Shown here in pieces: positions 23,228 to 33,049 of a stretch of 64,000 bases of DNA (within the stretch, counting starts at the first letter, position 1; each line of letters begins with the position of its first letter). The translations under genes and the position numbers were made by a program. Source of the stretch: CAZMHN01 sp964566145 (GTDB lineage: Bacteria > Patescibacteriota > Patescibacteriia > Veblenbacterales > UBA10138); the NCBI GenBank assembly GCA_964566145.1, contig CAZMHN010000001.1, positions 1-64,000 on the forward strand, given 5' to 3'. The notes beneath the pieces were generated by a model, which saw only the letters and a program-made list of their open reading frames with translations, made no database searches and was not told the origin of the DNA.

Positions 23228-26131
23228 CTACAGCACCTTCTTGAGCCACTGGCCGGTGTAGCTCTGCTTCACCTTGGCCACGTCCTTCGGAGTCCCGACC
23301 GCCACCAACTGGCCGCCCTTGTCCCCGCCTTCCGGCCCCAGGTCGATAACCCAGTCCGCACACTTGATGACGTCCATGTTGTGCTCTATAACGAGCACGG
23401 TATTCCCCCGCTCCACCAGCTCGTTCAGGACGTGGAGCAGTTTCTTCACGTCCGCGAAGTGCAATCCGGTGGTGGGCTCGTCCAGAATGTACAGCGTCCG
23501 GCCGGTAGCGCGGCGCGACAGCTCGGTCGCCAGCTTGATGCGCTGGGCCTCGCCGCCGGAAAGCGTGGTGGCAGACTGCCCCAGGTGGATGTAGCCCAGA
23601 CCGACCTCGCACAGCACCTTGAGCTTCTGGTGAATGGCCGGCACATTCTCAAAGAACGCCGCGGCTTCTTCGGCCGTCATCTCCAGCACGTCGGATATGT
23701 TCTTGCCCTTGTAATGTATTTCCAGCGCCTGCTGATTGTAGCGTTTGCCGTGGCATTCCTCGCACTCCACGTACACGTCCGGCAGGAAATGCATCTCGAT
23801 GCGTACCAGACCGTCGCCCTCGCAGGCTTCACAGCGGCCGCCCTTCACGTTGAAACTGAACCGGCCCGGGTCATAACCCCGTATCTTGGCTTCGGGAAGC
23901 TCCGAGAACAGGTCGCGGATGGGAGTGAACACGCCCGTGTAGGTGGCGGGATTCGAACGCGGCGTGCGGCCGATGGGCGACTGGTCTATGGTAATCACCT
24001 TGTCTATGTGTTCCAAGCCCTTGATGCCGCGGTGCTTGCCAGGCAGGTCCTTGGAATTATAAAAGTGCTGGGATAGCGCGCGAGACAGGATGTCGGTGAT
24101 GAGCGTGGATTTTCCCGAACCCGACACGCCGGTGATGACCACGAACCTGCCCAGGGGGATGTCGACTGAAATGTTCTTGAGATTGAACTCCTGCGCCCCT
24201 TCAATGCGGAGCACCTTGCCGTTGCCCGGCCTGGACTTGGCCGGAGCCTCGATTACGAGCTTGCCCGACAGATACTGTCCGGTGAGCGAGGCTTTCACTT
24301 GGGCGACTTCCTGGGGCGTCCCCTGCGCCACCACCTCGCCGCCGTGCTTGCCGGCGCCGGGACCTATGTCTATGAGCTGATCCGCCGCTACCATGGTCTC
24401 GTGGTCGTGCTCTACCACGATAACCGTGTTCCCAAGGTCCCTAAGCCGCTTCAGAGTGGTGATAAGCTTGCTGTTGTCGCGCTGGTGCAATCCAATAGAG
24501 GGCTCGTCGAGAATGTAGATGACGCCGACTAACGATGAGCCTATCTGCGTAGCTAAGCGGATGCGCTGAGCTTCGCCGCCCGAGAGCGTACTGGCGGCCC
24601 GGTCGAGTGTTAGGTAATCCAAGCCGACATCGGAAAGGAACGACAGCCGCTCGCGTATCTCCTTCAGTATCTGCCTGGCTATCTTGAGCTCGCGCTCGGT
24701 AAGCTTGCTCTTTCCTTCCAGGGTGGCGAAGAATTCCCTGGCCTCGATAACGGACAGCTGAGCCACATCGGCTATGTTCTTTCCGGCCACGGTCACGCCC
24801 AGCACCTCGGGTTTCAGGCGCCTGCCCTGGCAGGTTGAGCACGGCCACACGCGCATGTACCGCTCTATCTCGCTACGCATGTAATCCGAATCGGTCTCGC
24901 GGTATCTGCGCTCAAGGTTCGGAATAACGCCCTCGTACGTAGTGTAGAACTCGCGCACCTTGCCGGTCTGGCCGGTACCTGCATTCACGTTGTAATTCCG
25001 GCTCCCAGTTCCGTAGAGCACTGTCTTGAGCTGGGCCGGGGTGAGCTTGGACACGGGCACGCTCAGCGAGAACCCGTGCTCCTTGGCCACCGCCTCCAGT
25101 ATCCTGAAATACCATGTCTGGTTGGCGCTCGTGCGGCTCCACGGACGAATGGCGCCTTCGGCCAGTGACAGCTTCTTGTTCGGCACGACCAGGTCGGGAT
25201 CTATCTCTAGCCTGGTGCCCAAACCGGTGCAGGTCGGGCAGGCCCCGTGCGGCGAATTGAAGGAAAAACTCCTAGGCTCTATGTTCGGCAGATCGACGTG
25301 GCAGGCGGGACAGGAAAAGTGCTCGCTGAACAGCAAGTCATCATGTCCTTCGCGTGACACTTTCACAATGCCGTCGCCCAGATCCAGAGCCGTTTCCAGG
25401 GAGTCATGGAGGCGAGTGATGTCGTCCGGCTCCTCGGACACGGTCAGCCGGTCCACCACCACGTCTAGGTTGTGCTTCTTCTGCTTGTCCACATTCATGT
25501 CCTCGGCTTCCTCCATGGACATCACCTTGCCGTCGAACCGCAAACGCACGTAGCCTGCCTTTTTCAGCTCGGCCACGGTGTTCTTGTGTTCGCCTTTTTG
25601 GTCCCTCACGACGGAAGCCAAAAGCGAGAATGGCGTTCCCTTGCCGAGCTCTTGTATGCGCGAAACGATCTGGTCCACTGATTGCCTGGTCACGGGACGG
25701 CCGCACTGCGGACAGTGCGGAATGCCTATGCGCGCATAGAACAGGCGCATGTAATCGTACACTTCCGTCACGGTGCCAACCGTGGACCTGGGGTTGTGGG
25801 AGGTCGATTTTTGGTCTATGGAAATGGCCGGCGAAAGCCCGTCTATCTGATCCACATCCGGCTTATCCATGATGCCCAGGAACTGTCTGGCATAGGCCGA
25901 CAGCGATTCTATGTACCGGCGCTGGCCTTCGGCGTAGATGGTGTCGAAAGCCAGCGAAGACTTACCCGAGCCGGACAAACCGGTAATGACCACCAGCTGG
26001 TTTCGGGGTATGTCGAGCGAGATGTTCTTTAGATTGTGTACGCGCGCACCGCGGATCGAGATAACCTCGGCCGCGCCGCCGGTCTTTCCGTTCCCTCCGT
26101 TCGTCTTGCTGTTTCCGTTGGTTCTAGGCAT
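23228..26131 (-). CDS. uvrA: excinuclease ABC subunit A
   Basis: 967 aa, typical. Two ABC ATPase modules are present: Walker A GLSGSGKSS (residues 51-59) and GVSGSGKSTL (about 668). Signature motifs LSGGEAQRI occur in both halves. Zinc sites are CPQCGRP, CPACHVDL with CPTCTGLG, and CEACEGDG with CEECHGKRYN. UvrA finds bulky DNA lesions and loads UvrB for nucleotide excision repair. uvrC lies divergently 460 bases away and a UvrD-type helicase follows; uvrB is not in the window. Confidence 0.98.
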   Translation of the reverse strand: MPRTNGNSKTNGGNGKTGGAAEVISIRGARVHNLKNISLDIPRNQLVVITGLSGSGKSSLAFDTIYAEGQRRYIESLSAYARQFLGIMDKPDVDQIDGLSPAISIDQKSTSHNPRSTVGTVTEVYDYMRLFYARIGIPHCPQCGRPVTRQSVDQIVSRIQELGKGTPFSLLASVVRDQKGEHKNTVAELKKAGYVRLRFDGKVMSMEEAEDMNVDKQKKHNLDVVVDRLTVSEEPDDITRLHDSLETALDLGDGIVKVSREGHDDLLFSEHFSCPACHVDLPNIEPRSFSFNSPHGACPTCTGLGTRLEIDPDLVVPNKKLSLAEGAIRPWSRTSANQTWYFRILEAVAKEHGFSLSVPVSKLTPAQLKTVLYGTGSRNYNVNAGTGQTGKVREFYTTYEGVIPNLERRYRETDSDYMRSEIERYMRVWPCSTCQGRRLKPEVLGVTVAGKNIADVAQLSVIEAREFFATLEGKSKLTERELKIARQILKEIRERLSFLSDVGLDYLTLDRAASTLSGGEAQRIRLATQIGSSLVGVIYILDEPSIGLHQRDNSKLITTLKRLRDLGNTVIVVEHDHETMVAADQLIDIGPGAGKHGGEVVAQGTPQEVAQVKASLTGQYLSGKLVIEAPAKSRPGNGKVLRIEGAQEFNLKNISVDIPLGRFVVITGVSGSGKSTLITDILSRALSQHFYNSKDLPGKHRGIKGLEHIDKVITIDQSPIGRTPRSNPATYTGVFTPIRDLFSELPEAKIRGYDPGRFSFNVKGGRCEACEGDGLVRIEMHFLPDVYVECEECHGKRYNQQALEIHYKGKNISDVLEMTAEEAAAFFENVPAIHQKLKVLCEVGLGYIHLGQSATTLSGGEAQRIKLATELSRRATGRTLYILDEPTTGLHFADVKKLLHVLNELVERGNTVLVIEHNMDVIKCADWVIDLGPEGGDKGGQLVAVGTPKDVAKVKQSYTGQWLKKVL

Positions 26132-26190
26132 AGGCGCGCAAAAGTGGATACAGCGTACACCCTATGTCAAGAGCGGTCAAGGGATGGGGT

Positions 26191-26222
26191 AAAAAACGGG
26201 GCGTGCCTTATGGCACACCCCG
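26191..26222 (-). terminator. terminator of the 78-aa gene
   Basis: An eleven-base stem CGGGGCGTGCC / GGCACACCCCG (one wobble), followed on the minus strand by TTTTTT. Confidence 0.85.
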
Positions 26223-26239
26223 TACGAATCGGTACCGCG

Positions 26240-26476
26240 CTAGCTGAGACGCAATGCAATCTGGTTGAGGACCGTAGCCTCAATAGCCGGATCAAGGTGC
26301 AATGCCGTGAGTCGCACCTGATACTGACTTTTGGCAGATTCCATGCTTTCCGCCGGGGCCTGTCCTTCTTCGCGAATGACACCGTCGAATCCGAGCGATT
26401 TCAATGCCCGGGATATTTCTTTGATTTTCGCCATATTATCTGGCGACCCGTATAACAAGGAAGACTCCTTTTCCAT
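26240..26476 (-). CDS. small orphan protein, 78 aa
   Basis: Starts MEKESSLLYGSPDNMAKIKE after a strong AGGAGG. It is soluble and largely helical (IKEISRALKSLGFDG), rich in Glu/Lys/Ala and without Cys. It has its own promoter (26538-26566) and terminator. The promoter overlaps that of the divergent uvrC, so the two genes may be cross-regulated, but no operator is evident. Confidence 0.65.
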   Translation of the reverse strand: MEKESSLLYGSPDNMAKIKEISRALKSLGFDGVIREEGQAPAESMESAKSQYQVRLTALHLDPAIEATVLNQIALRLS

Positions 26477-26537
26477 GACAAACCCTCCTATTAATTTGTA
26501 TTCTTGGCGGAAACTTAAGGTCCATTTTTGTGCACTG

Positions 26538-26566
26538 AACCTACCAACCCCTCATCGTTCTGTCAA
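26538..26566 (-). promoter_or_regulatory. promoter of the 78-aa gene, facing uvrC
   Basis: Minus strand: TTGACA (26566-26561), a 17-base spacer and TAGGTT (26543-26538). The -35 lies ten bases from the TATACT (26576-26581) serving uvrC on the other strand. Confidence 0.65.
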
Positions 26567-26590
26567 TGATTGCAGTATACTTATACCACC

Positions 26591-28342
26591 ATGACAAACG
26601 TACTCCAGCGTCAGCTCCAACAGCTTCCGGCTAAGCCCGGCGTGTACCGATTCTTCAACGAGGCGGGCAGGCTTCTATACGTGGGCAAGGCCAAGTCCCT
26701 AAAAGACCGCGTCCGCTCCTACTTCCATGCGGGCACCGAGCTCTCCCCTGCCAAACAACTCATGGTACGCGGCATCCATCACGTGGAAACCAGCGTGATG
26801 TCGAACGAGGACGAAGCTCTCCTGTTGGAAGCCACGCTCATCAAACAACACCAGCCGCCGTACAACATAGACCTGAAAGACGATAAGAACTGGATGTATT
26901 TTGCCATCGACCGCAGAGAGTCGTACCCGCGGGTTTCGCTGGAACGCAAAACGGGTACAAGGGGCGTACGCTACTTCGGCCCGTACCCTTCGGCTGGCGC
27001 CGCGCGCGCCACTCTCCAGCTAATGAAAAAAACGCTCGGACTGCGCACCTGCCAGAACCCGCCGGGTAGGCCTTGCTTCGCGGCTGGCCTGGGAAGATGC
27101 CTGGGGCACGACCTTGGGCCAGGGAGCCGCGCCTCATACCGCAAACAGCTTGCGCGCTTCGAGTGCGTACTCAAGGGCGAGGTGCGCGAAGCCGTGGCCG
27201 AACTCACAAAAGACATGGGTGCCGCCGCCCAAACCAAACAATACGAACGCGCAGCCAGGCTTAGGGACCAATTGCGCTCATTGGAACGTTTGCTGATAAA
27301 ACAGAACGTCGTGAGTGCGAACCGGGAATCTTTCGACTTATTTGCGGTCGCACGGGGCAGTTCTTCTGCGGCCGTGGCCAAACTTCCGGTCCGCAAAGGC
27401 GCGCTCCTGGAAACTGACCGGTTCCTGCTTGAGCACACCAACGGCCTTACCGAGTCCGAGGTGCTGTCCGGCTTTCTGGAGCAGTACTACGCCCAAGCCA
27501 CCGACCGTCCGCGGCGGGCGTACGTTTCCGCACGGCTTCCTGAAAAGCGCATTGGCGTCACTGCGCTGGAAGTGCCGCAACGCGGCCGCAAGCGGCAGCT
27601 TCTGCGGCTGGCTCACAAAACGGCCGAATCGCACCTTACCCAGAGCGCGGCTTCATGGGAACGCCGCGAGGTGCGCGCCCAAACCGGCATGAAAGAACTC
27701 CAGGAACGGCTGGGGCTTCCCGCCCTGCCACAGCGCGTCGAAGGTTACGACATCTCGAACATTCAGGGCAAGGAAGCCGTCGGGGCCATGGTCGTGCTGA
27801 CCAACGGCATGCCTGATCCCAAACACTACCGAAAGTTCCGCATCGACGGGTTCGGGGGATCGAACGACTTTGCCATGCTGGCGCACATGGTCGTAAGGCG
27901 CTTTACCAAAAACCGCGACTGGCCCAGGCCCGACCTGGTTATGCTGGACGGCGGCGCAGGCCAGCTGTCCGTGGTACAAAAAGCCCTGCGCGGCGCCAGA
28001 GTCCAGGTGCCGCTCGTAGCCTTGGCCAAGCGCGAGGAGCAACTGTACCTGCCCGGCCGCGCCAGGCCCCTCAAACTTCCCTCGAATAACTCCGGGCTCC
28101 TGTTGCTGATGGAGCTCAGGGACGAAGCCCACCGGTTCGGCATAACGTTTTATCGCTCCCGCCACCGCAAAGCCAACGTGCGCTCCCAGTGGGACGAGCT
28201 CCCCGGCGTCGGGCCGGTGCTGAAGAAAAAGCTCAAGGCCGCCTTCGGCTCGCTGGCATCATTGAGGAAGGCTCAGGACAAGGACGTTGAGCTTATTGTC
28301 GGCAAAGAAAGGGCCCGTTCCATTCGCGAACGCCTAGGCTAA
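26591..28342 (+). CDS. uvrC: excinuclease ABC subunit C
   Basis: 583 aa from the ATG at 26591. That start is chosen because TATACT (26576-26581) ends nine bases before it, and the family begins MTNVLQ...LPAKPGVYRF; the ATG at 26570 lies inside the promoter. The N-terminal GIY-YIG nuclease has GVYRF and LLYVGKAKSLKDRV. The UvrBC motif follows near 195-230, then the RNase H-like nuclease domain (VEGYDISNIQG, MLDGGAGQL) and C-terminal helix-hairpin-helix motifs (LPGVGPVLKKKL). It makes both incisions around a lesion. The leader is very short or absent. Confidence 0.96.
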   Translation: MTNVLQRQLQQLPAKPGVYRFFNEAGRLLYVGKAKSLKDRVRSYFHAGTELSPAKQLMVRGIHHVETSVMSNEDEALLLEATLIKQHQPPYNIDLKDDKNWMYFAIDRRESYPRVSLERKTGTRGVRYFGPYPSAGAARATLQLMKKTLGLRTCQNPPGRPCFAAGLGRCLGHDLGPGSRASYRKQLARFECVLKGEVREAVAELTKDMGAAAQTKQYERAARLRDQLRSLERLLIKQNVVSANRESFDLFAVARGSSSAAVAKLPVRKGALLETDRFLLEHTNGLTESEVLSGFLEQYYAQATDRPRRAYVSARLPEKRIGVTALEVPQRGRKRQLLRLAHKTAESHLTQSAASWERREVRAQTGMKELQERLGLPALPQRVEGYDISNIQGKEAVGAMVVLTNGMPDPKHYRKFRIDGFGGSNDFAMLAHMVVRRFTKNRDWPRPDLVMLDGGAGQLSVVQKALRGARVQVPLVALAKREEQLYLPGRARPLKLPSNNSGLLLLMELRDEAHRFGITFYRSRHRKANVRSQWDELPGVGPVLKKKLKAAFGSLASLRKAQDKDVELIVGKERARSIRERLG

Positions 28343-28355
28343 GCGTCCGCCTGTC

Positions 28356-28383
28356 TTGACAAACTCGCCTAAAAAGGTACACT
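28356..28383 (+). promoter_or_regulatory. promoter of the 43-aa gene
   Basis: TTGACA at 28356-28361, a 16-base spacer and TACACT at 28378-28383. Confidence 0.7.
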
Positions 28384-28435
28384 AACCGGCTATTTTGAAA
28401 ACCAAAGCAGTTCCACTCCCAAAAATGAGGTGCAA

Positions 28436-28567
28436 ATGAAAAAAGTCGCCATTGTTAGCATCATTGGCCTTGGCCTGTTCGGCTTCTTCTACCTGGCGGC
28501 AAAACGCCGCCGCATCAACAGCGTGCCTTCCGGCGAATGGGCAGAAGATTCCATCGGCGCGTGCTGA
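28436..28567 (+). CDS. 43-aa single-pass membrane peptide
   Basis: MKKVAIVSIIGLGLFGFFYL is a membrane helix or uncleaved signal, followed by AAKRRRINS and a polar tail ending in Cys (SIGAC). GAGGTG lies just before the ATG. It has its own consensus promoter and a strong terminator, so it is a real monocistronic gene despite its size. Function unknown. Confidence 0.6.
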   Translation: MKKVAIVSIIGLGLFGFFYLAAKRRRINSVPSGEWAEDSIGAC

Positions 28568-28582
28568 ACCGACACCATCCAT

Positions 28583-28618
28583 GCCCCGTCCAAAACACCG
28601 GACGGGGCGCCTCTTTTT
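28583..28618 (+). terminator. terminator of the 43-aa gene
   Basis: A nine-base stem GCCCCGTCC / GGACGGGGC followed by CTCTTTTT. It abuts the convergent helicase stop. Confidence 0.85.
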
Positions 28619-30629
28619 ATACGGACACCACCCGGGATTCAAACGTTTCGGCAGGGAGTTCGGACAAAAACCTGGAGGGCATGCCGGGCGCCGAGCTTCC
28701 GAACAGCCTGCGGTTCAGGGCGTACAAACAGTACACGCGCTCCTTGGCGCGGGTCAGGCCGACGTACATAAGCCTGCGCTCTTCCTCGAGCTCCAAGGGG
28801 TCGTCGAAAGATGAGGCATGCGGGAACAGACCCTCCTCCAGCCCCACCAGGAACACGTTGGTGAATTCCAAACCCTTGGCCGCGTGGAACGTCATGAGCG
28901 TCAGGCCGTTCCGGTTCGTCCGGTAGCTGTCCTGGTCCTGCCACAAAGCGACCTCGGTCAGGAACTGTTCCAGGGGCTCCCTGCCCTTCCCGGGAGCTCG
29001 CTCCTCAGCCACGGTCTTGAGTTCTTGCACGTTCGCGAACCTGGCCTCGCCGTCCGCCGTGCCGTCCAACAGCTCATCTTTGTATCCGCTCTCCTCAAGC
29101 ACCAGTTCAACGAGCTCGGACACGCTGGAATCCTGCACGTCCCGCTCCAGGCGTCCCATGAGGTCCGCGAACTCCTGAAGCGCACGGCCGCGGCTCCCGG
29201 ACAACTGGGTGGTACGCGCCGCTTCGACGCTGCTCACGTCCCTGGCTTCGGCTTCGCGCAGAACGGCTTCGACCGCGGCCACGCCCAGCCCGCGCAAAGG
29301 AGCGAACACGGCTCGCCTGAAGCTGGCCCCGTCGTGCGGGTTCACCAGCAACCTGAGGTACGCCAGCACGTCTTTTATCTCCCGCCGCTCGTAGAATCTG
29401 GTGCCGCCGATAAGCTGATAGGGCACGCCGGCCGTCAAACAGGCTTCTTCCAAAGCGCGGCTCTGCGCGTTCGTACGATAGAGCACCGCGGACTCCTTCA
29501 ATTCCTCACCGGTGCCGTGGTATCTCACGAACGGCGTAACCTCCGGCAAAAGGCCTGTTTCCATGAGCGGCTCGTAAGTAAGCTCGCCTTCGCCCTGGCT
29601 CAGGCGCACCACTTCGCCTATAACGTACCGCGCCTCAGCGTTCTCATCCTCAACCGCCACCACCCGGATAGGCTCGCCTGCCGCATTCTCGGTCCACAGG
29701 GTTTTGTCCGCCTTGCGCTCGGCACGAGCCATAATGGCGTTGCCGGCCGCAATGATGACCTTGGTGGAGCGGTAGTTCTGTTCGAGCTTCACTATGCGCG
29801 CGTCGGGATAATCTTCATGAAACCGCAGAATGTTGCCGAAGTCGGCTCCGCGCCAGGAATAGATGGACTGCCAGTCGTCGCCGACCACGCACAGGTTCCG
29901 GCTGCCTTCGGCCAAGAGCCTAGCCCACAGGTACTGAACACGGTTCACATCCTGATACTCATCCACCAGGAGATAACGGAAACGCTGCTGGTACTGCTTC
30001 AGGAGCTCCGCGTCCTTCTGCCACAGCTCCACCATGCGCATCAAAAGATCATCAAAATCAAACGCCTTATCCCGGGCCAGGAAATCCTGGTACCTGGGGT
30101 AGAGTTCGGCCACCAGCCGGGTGAACGGCGTTTCGTCCTGCACCCATTCCGGGTACCCCTCCGGACCTATGAGCTCGGACTTGGCGCGTGAGACGGCCGA
30201 AAGCACGGCCTTGGGGCTTACGAGCCTCACCCCATAACCCTTTTCCTTCATAGCCTCTTTTATGAGCGCCAGCTGGTCGTCTTCGTCGTAGATGGAGAAG
30301 TGAGTCGGATACCCTAGGCGCGGCGCCTCCCGCCTGAGGAAGCGGGCGCTTATGGCATGGAACGTACCCACCGTGGGCTGCGGCGAAAGCGTCTTTCCCA
30401 CCAACCTTTGTGTGCGTTCACGCATCTCTTTGGCCGCCTGATTCGTGAACGTTACCGCCAGGATAGAAGACGGCGCCGTGCCTTCATGGGCTATGAGGTA
30501 AGCCAAGCGGTGAACCAAAGTCTTGGTCTTGCCGCTACCCGCTCCGGCCAGAACCAGCAGAGGGCCTGCGGTAGTGACCACGGCCTGACGCTGTTCCGTA
30601 TTAAGTCCTTGTAAGATGTCCTGGGGCAT
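28617..30629 (-). CDS. UvrD/PcrA-family DNA helicase
   Basis: A 670-aa superfamily 1A 3'-5' helicase. Walker A is GAGSGKT (residues 29-35), preceded by the Q motif LNTEQRQAV. Motif II appears as LLVDEYQDVNRVQYLW, and later motifs are visible as QNYRST, TFHAAKGLEF and VGLTRAKE. Such helicases displace UvrC and the excised oligonucleotide in nucleotide excision repair. The genes at 23.2-30.6 kb give most of that pathway. It lies divergent from secG. I cannot separate UvrD from PcrA by eye. Confidence 0.93.
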   Translation of the reverse strand: MPQDILQGLNTEQRQAVVTTAGPLLVLAGAGSGKTKTLVHRLAYLIAHEGTAPSSILAVTFTNQAAKEMRERTQRLVGKTLSPQPTVGTFHAISARFLRREAPRLGYPTHFSIYDEDDQLALIKEAMKEKGYGVRLVSPKAVLSAVSRAKSELIGPEGYPEWVQDETPFTRLVAELYPRYQDFLARDKAFDFDDLLMRMVELWQKDAELLKQYQQRFRYLLVDEYQDVNRVQYLWARLLAEGSRNLCVVGDDWQSIYSWRGADFGNILRFHEDYPDARIVKLEQNYRSTKVIIAAGNAIMARAERKADKTLWTENAAGEPIRVVAVEDENAEARYVIGEVVRLSQGEGELTYEPLMETGLLPEVTPFVRYHGTGEELKESAVLYRTNAQSRALEEACLTAGVPYQLIGGTRFYERREIKDVLAYLRLLVNPHDGASFRRAVFAPLRGLGVAAVEAVLREAEARDVSSVEAARTTQLSGSRGRALQEFADLMGRLERDVQDSSVSELVELVLEESGYKDELLDGTADGEARFANVQELKTVAEERAPGKGREPLEQFLTEVALWQDQDSYRTNRNGLTLMTFHAAKGLEFTNVFLVGLEEGLFPHASSFDDPLELEEERRLMYVGLTRAKERVYCLYALNRRLFGSSAPGMPSRFLSELPAETFESRVVSV

Positions 30630-30634
30630 GGCGG

Positions 30635-30663
30635 TTGACAGATGAACTTTTACGTGGTACAGT
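30635..30663 (+). promoter_or_regulatory. secG promoter
   Basis: TTGACA at 30635-30640, a 17-base spacer and TACAGT at 30658-30663. It leaves a leader of about 50 bases. Confidence 0.75.
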
Positions 30664-30719
30664 GCTCGCTGTCATTTGGAGCTCAACCTAACACTACGAG
30701 CCCCTGTATCGTCCCTAAC

Positions 30720-30938
30720 ATGGAACACTATCTACAAATCGCCCAGATGTCCGTATCGGTCCTGCTTATAGCCGCCATACTCCTACAGAATCGCGGCGCG
30801 GGCCTGGGCGGCATATTCGGCGGCGAAGGCAACGTCTATCGTACCAAACGCGGCTTCGAACGCATACTCTTCTGGGCGACCATAGTCTTAAGCGTCGCCT
30901 TCTTCGGTCTGGCGCTCGCCAGCCTAGTGCTCCCGTAA
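30720..30938 (+). CDS. secG: preprotein translocase subunit SecG
   Basis: 72 aa from the ATG at 30720, the length of the family; the frame upstream is open only through the promoter. Two membrane helices (about 5-22 and 48-70) flank the conserved loop LLQNRGAGLGGIFGG. SecG assists protein export through SecYEG. The substrate-binding protein follows after 61 bases. Confidence 0.92.
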   Translation: MEHYLQIAQMSVSVLLIAAILLQNRGAGLGGIFGGEGNVYRTKRGFERILFWATIVLSVAFFGLALASLVLP

Positions 30939-30999
30939 ACCAAGTTCGGCTATTCTCCGACAGCTCACGCGCAAACTGCACCATGCGATAGGTAAGCGC

Positions 31000-32760
31000 A
31001 TGGCTGTGGCGTGGAAGCTCCTGTACGGGAGCTCCGAAACCGCCACCGACCACGCCTACCGTCACATACTCCGAGGATCACTGCCTACCGTGCGGCAATG
31101 GTCACTTTTGCCGCGCGTTCTGTCGCGTCAGGAACGCCGTACCGCCGGGGCCCTCCTTATCCTCGTTGCGGTAGTCCTCGCGCTGGCCGGCTGGCGGTGG
31201 TTCGAGCGGAATTCCGTACTGACGCCCCAGACGAACGGGGAATTCAACGAAGCCATTATCGGACAACCGACGACCGCCAACCCCCTCCTGGCCGTGACCG
31301 AGGCGGACCTGACTCTGGCCCAGCTCACGCATCGCGGCCTGTTCCGCGCGAACGGCCGGGGCGACATCGAGCCGGACCTGGCGGAATCATATTCGGTGGA
31401 CGCGACACTGTCCACCTACCGAGTAACCCTCAGGCCCGCGCTTACCTGGTCTGACGGCATGCCGATGACGGCAGATGACGTCGTGTTCACGGTTCAGGCC
31501 CTGCAGAACCCAAAGCTCATGAGTCCGTATGCAGTCACCATGAGTGACATTGCCGCAGAGCGCGAAGATGAGCGCACCGTACGCTTCACGCTCAAAGAGC
31601 CTTACGTGCCTTTCCCGTACGCCCTCACTTTCGGAGTGGTGCCGGCCCACGTCTGGCAAAACATCCCTTTTGAGCGCTGGGCTGACGCCGAAACCAACCT
31701 GCGCCCGGTAGGCAGCGGCCCGTATGCCTTTCGTTCACTGACGCGCGACGGCCAGGGAGTGGTACGGAACTACGTACTGGAACCCAACCCGCACACACAT
31801 ACGGCCGTGCCGTATCTAAAGCGCATAACCTTGCGGTTCTACCCGGACTACACCTCGGCCATAGACGGACTGCGGCAGGGCGCAGTGGACGGTGTCGGTG
31901 GCGTGTCACGCGCCGCGCTTGCCGGCCTCAGCAGCCGGAGGTTTGTAACCCATGACCTCACACTGCCGCAATACACCGCCGTGTTCTACAACCCGCGCAC
32001 AAGCTCGATCTTGAAAGAACGCGGCATAAGGACAGGCTTGAGCTATGCCATCAACCGCCCCTCGCTCATCCAGGAAGCCATCGGCGGCGCGGCCAAACCC
32101 GCCACCAGCATATTCACCTACGGAGAACTCAAGGTTAAAACAGCGCCGCAAGGCATAACCTACGACCCGACCAGAGCAGTGCAGCTTTTCGAAACCGCCG
32201 GGTTCAAACGGACTGACACAAACGCCCAGTTCACAAAAGGCGATAACGCGCTCGGATTCACGCTCACGGTGCCGGACCACGAAGACCTTGTTCAGACGGC
32301 CGAAGCTCTAAGGCGTCAATGGGCCGAGGCCGGCGTCACGGTGACCTTGGACATAGTATCGGCCGATTCCCTGGCTGAGGTGATACGGGGCCATGCCTAC
32401 GAGGCCCTGCTCATGACCGAAATCCTCGGCCTCGACCCCGACCCCTATCCCTTCTGGCACTCATCACAGGCCGAACCCGGATTGAACGTAGCGCTGTTCC
32501 AGCATCGCGACGCGGACGAATTACTGTCACAGGCCCGGCGCGAGCCGGACGCGGCCAAACGCCAGGAGCTGTACGTGGCATTCCAGAACATACTCAACGA
32601 GTACCAGCCGGCCACCCTCCTATACAGCGCCACTTACAGCTACGTCATGGCCCGGGGACTTTCCGGATTCTCGACCGAAGTCATCGCCTCGCCGCCTGAC
32701 CGGCTGCAGAGCCTGGGCTCCTGGTACCGTGCGACCGAGCGGCACTGGAAAAATAATTAA
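31000..32760 (+). CDS. ABC-type solute-binding protein, family 5
   Basis: A 586-aa protein. A basic cytoplasmic N-terminus of about 45 residues precedes one membrane anchor (LLILVAVVLALAGW, about 51-64), so it is tethered rather than released. The ectodomain matches SBP_bac_5 (peptide/nickel binding): EADLTLAQLTHRGLFRANG, SDGMPMTADDVVFTVQAL and GSGPYAFRSL. It should bind peptides for import, a plausible nutrient route for a cell with little biosynthesis. No permease or ATPase genes are adjacent. Confidence 0.88.
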   Translation: MAVAWKLLYGSSETATDHAYRHILRGSLPTVRQWSLLPRVLSRQERRTAGALLILVAVVLALAGWRWFERNSVLTPQTNGEFNEAIIGQPTTANPLLAVTEADLTLAQLTHRGLFRANGRGDIEPDLAESYSVDATLSTYRVTLRPALTWSDGMPMTADDVVFTVQALQNPKLMSPYAVTMSDIAAEREDERTVRFTLKEPYVPFPYALTFGVVPAHVWQNIPFERWADAETNLRPVGSGPYAFRSLTRDGQGVVRNYVLEPNPHTHTAVPYLKRITLRFYPDYTSAIDGLRQGAVDGVGGVSRAALAGLSSRRFVTHDLTLPQYTAVFYNPRTSSILKERGIRTGLSYAINRPSLIQEAIGGAAKPATSIFTYGELKVKTAPQGITYDPTRAVQLFETAGFKRTDTNAQFTKGDNALGFTLTVPDHEDLVQTAEALRRQWAEAGVTVTLDIVSADSLAEVIRGHAYEALLMTEILGLDPDPYPFWHSSQAEPGLNVALFQHRDADELLSQARREPDAAKRQELYVAFQNILNEYQPATLLYSATYSYVMARGLSGFSTEVIASPPDRLQSLGSWYRATERHWKNN

Positions 32761-32836
32761 TTATGTAGTACCCTAAAGTACCGACGTTAGAAGCGCTCCG
32801 CAGGGCCTCACTTACACACCCTGCGGTACACATGGG

Positions 32837-32923
32837 GGGCGAGTGGCGGAATTGGTATACGCGTACGCTTCAGGAGCGTATGGCCGTAAGGTCGTGAGGG
32901 TTCAAGTCCCTCCTCGCCCACCA
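32837..32923 (+). tRNA. tRNA-Leu(CAG)
   Basis: An 87-nt class II tRNA: acceptor GGGCGAG / CTCGCCC, anticodon stem TACGC / GCGTA around TTCAGGA (anticodon CAG), a long variable arm, T loop TTCAAGT, discriminator A and encoded CCA. Confidence 0.95.
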
Positions 32924-32944
32924 CGTGTACTCACCTTGGCGCCC

Positions 32945-33022
32945 ATGTCCGTAGCGCCACAGGAATCCTACGACGACCTGCGCGAAACAGGTCACCTAAT
33001 CTCAAGCCGCCTGGGAATTTAA
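32945..33022 (+). CDS. possible 25-aa peptide before the RNase J gene
   Basis: MSVAPQESYDDLRETGHLIS continues five residues to a TAA. It lies between tRNA-Leu and the RNase J start, with no clear Shine-Dalgarno. It could be a leader peptide for RNase J or chance. Confidence 0.2.
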   Translation: MSVAPQESYDDLRETGHLISSRLGI

Positions 33023-33049
33023 ACAACCCACCGCGGCATTCACTCACGT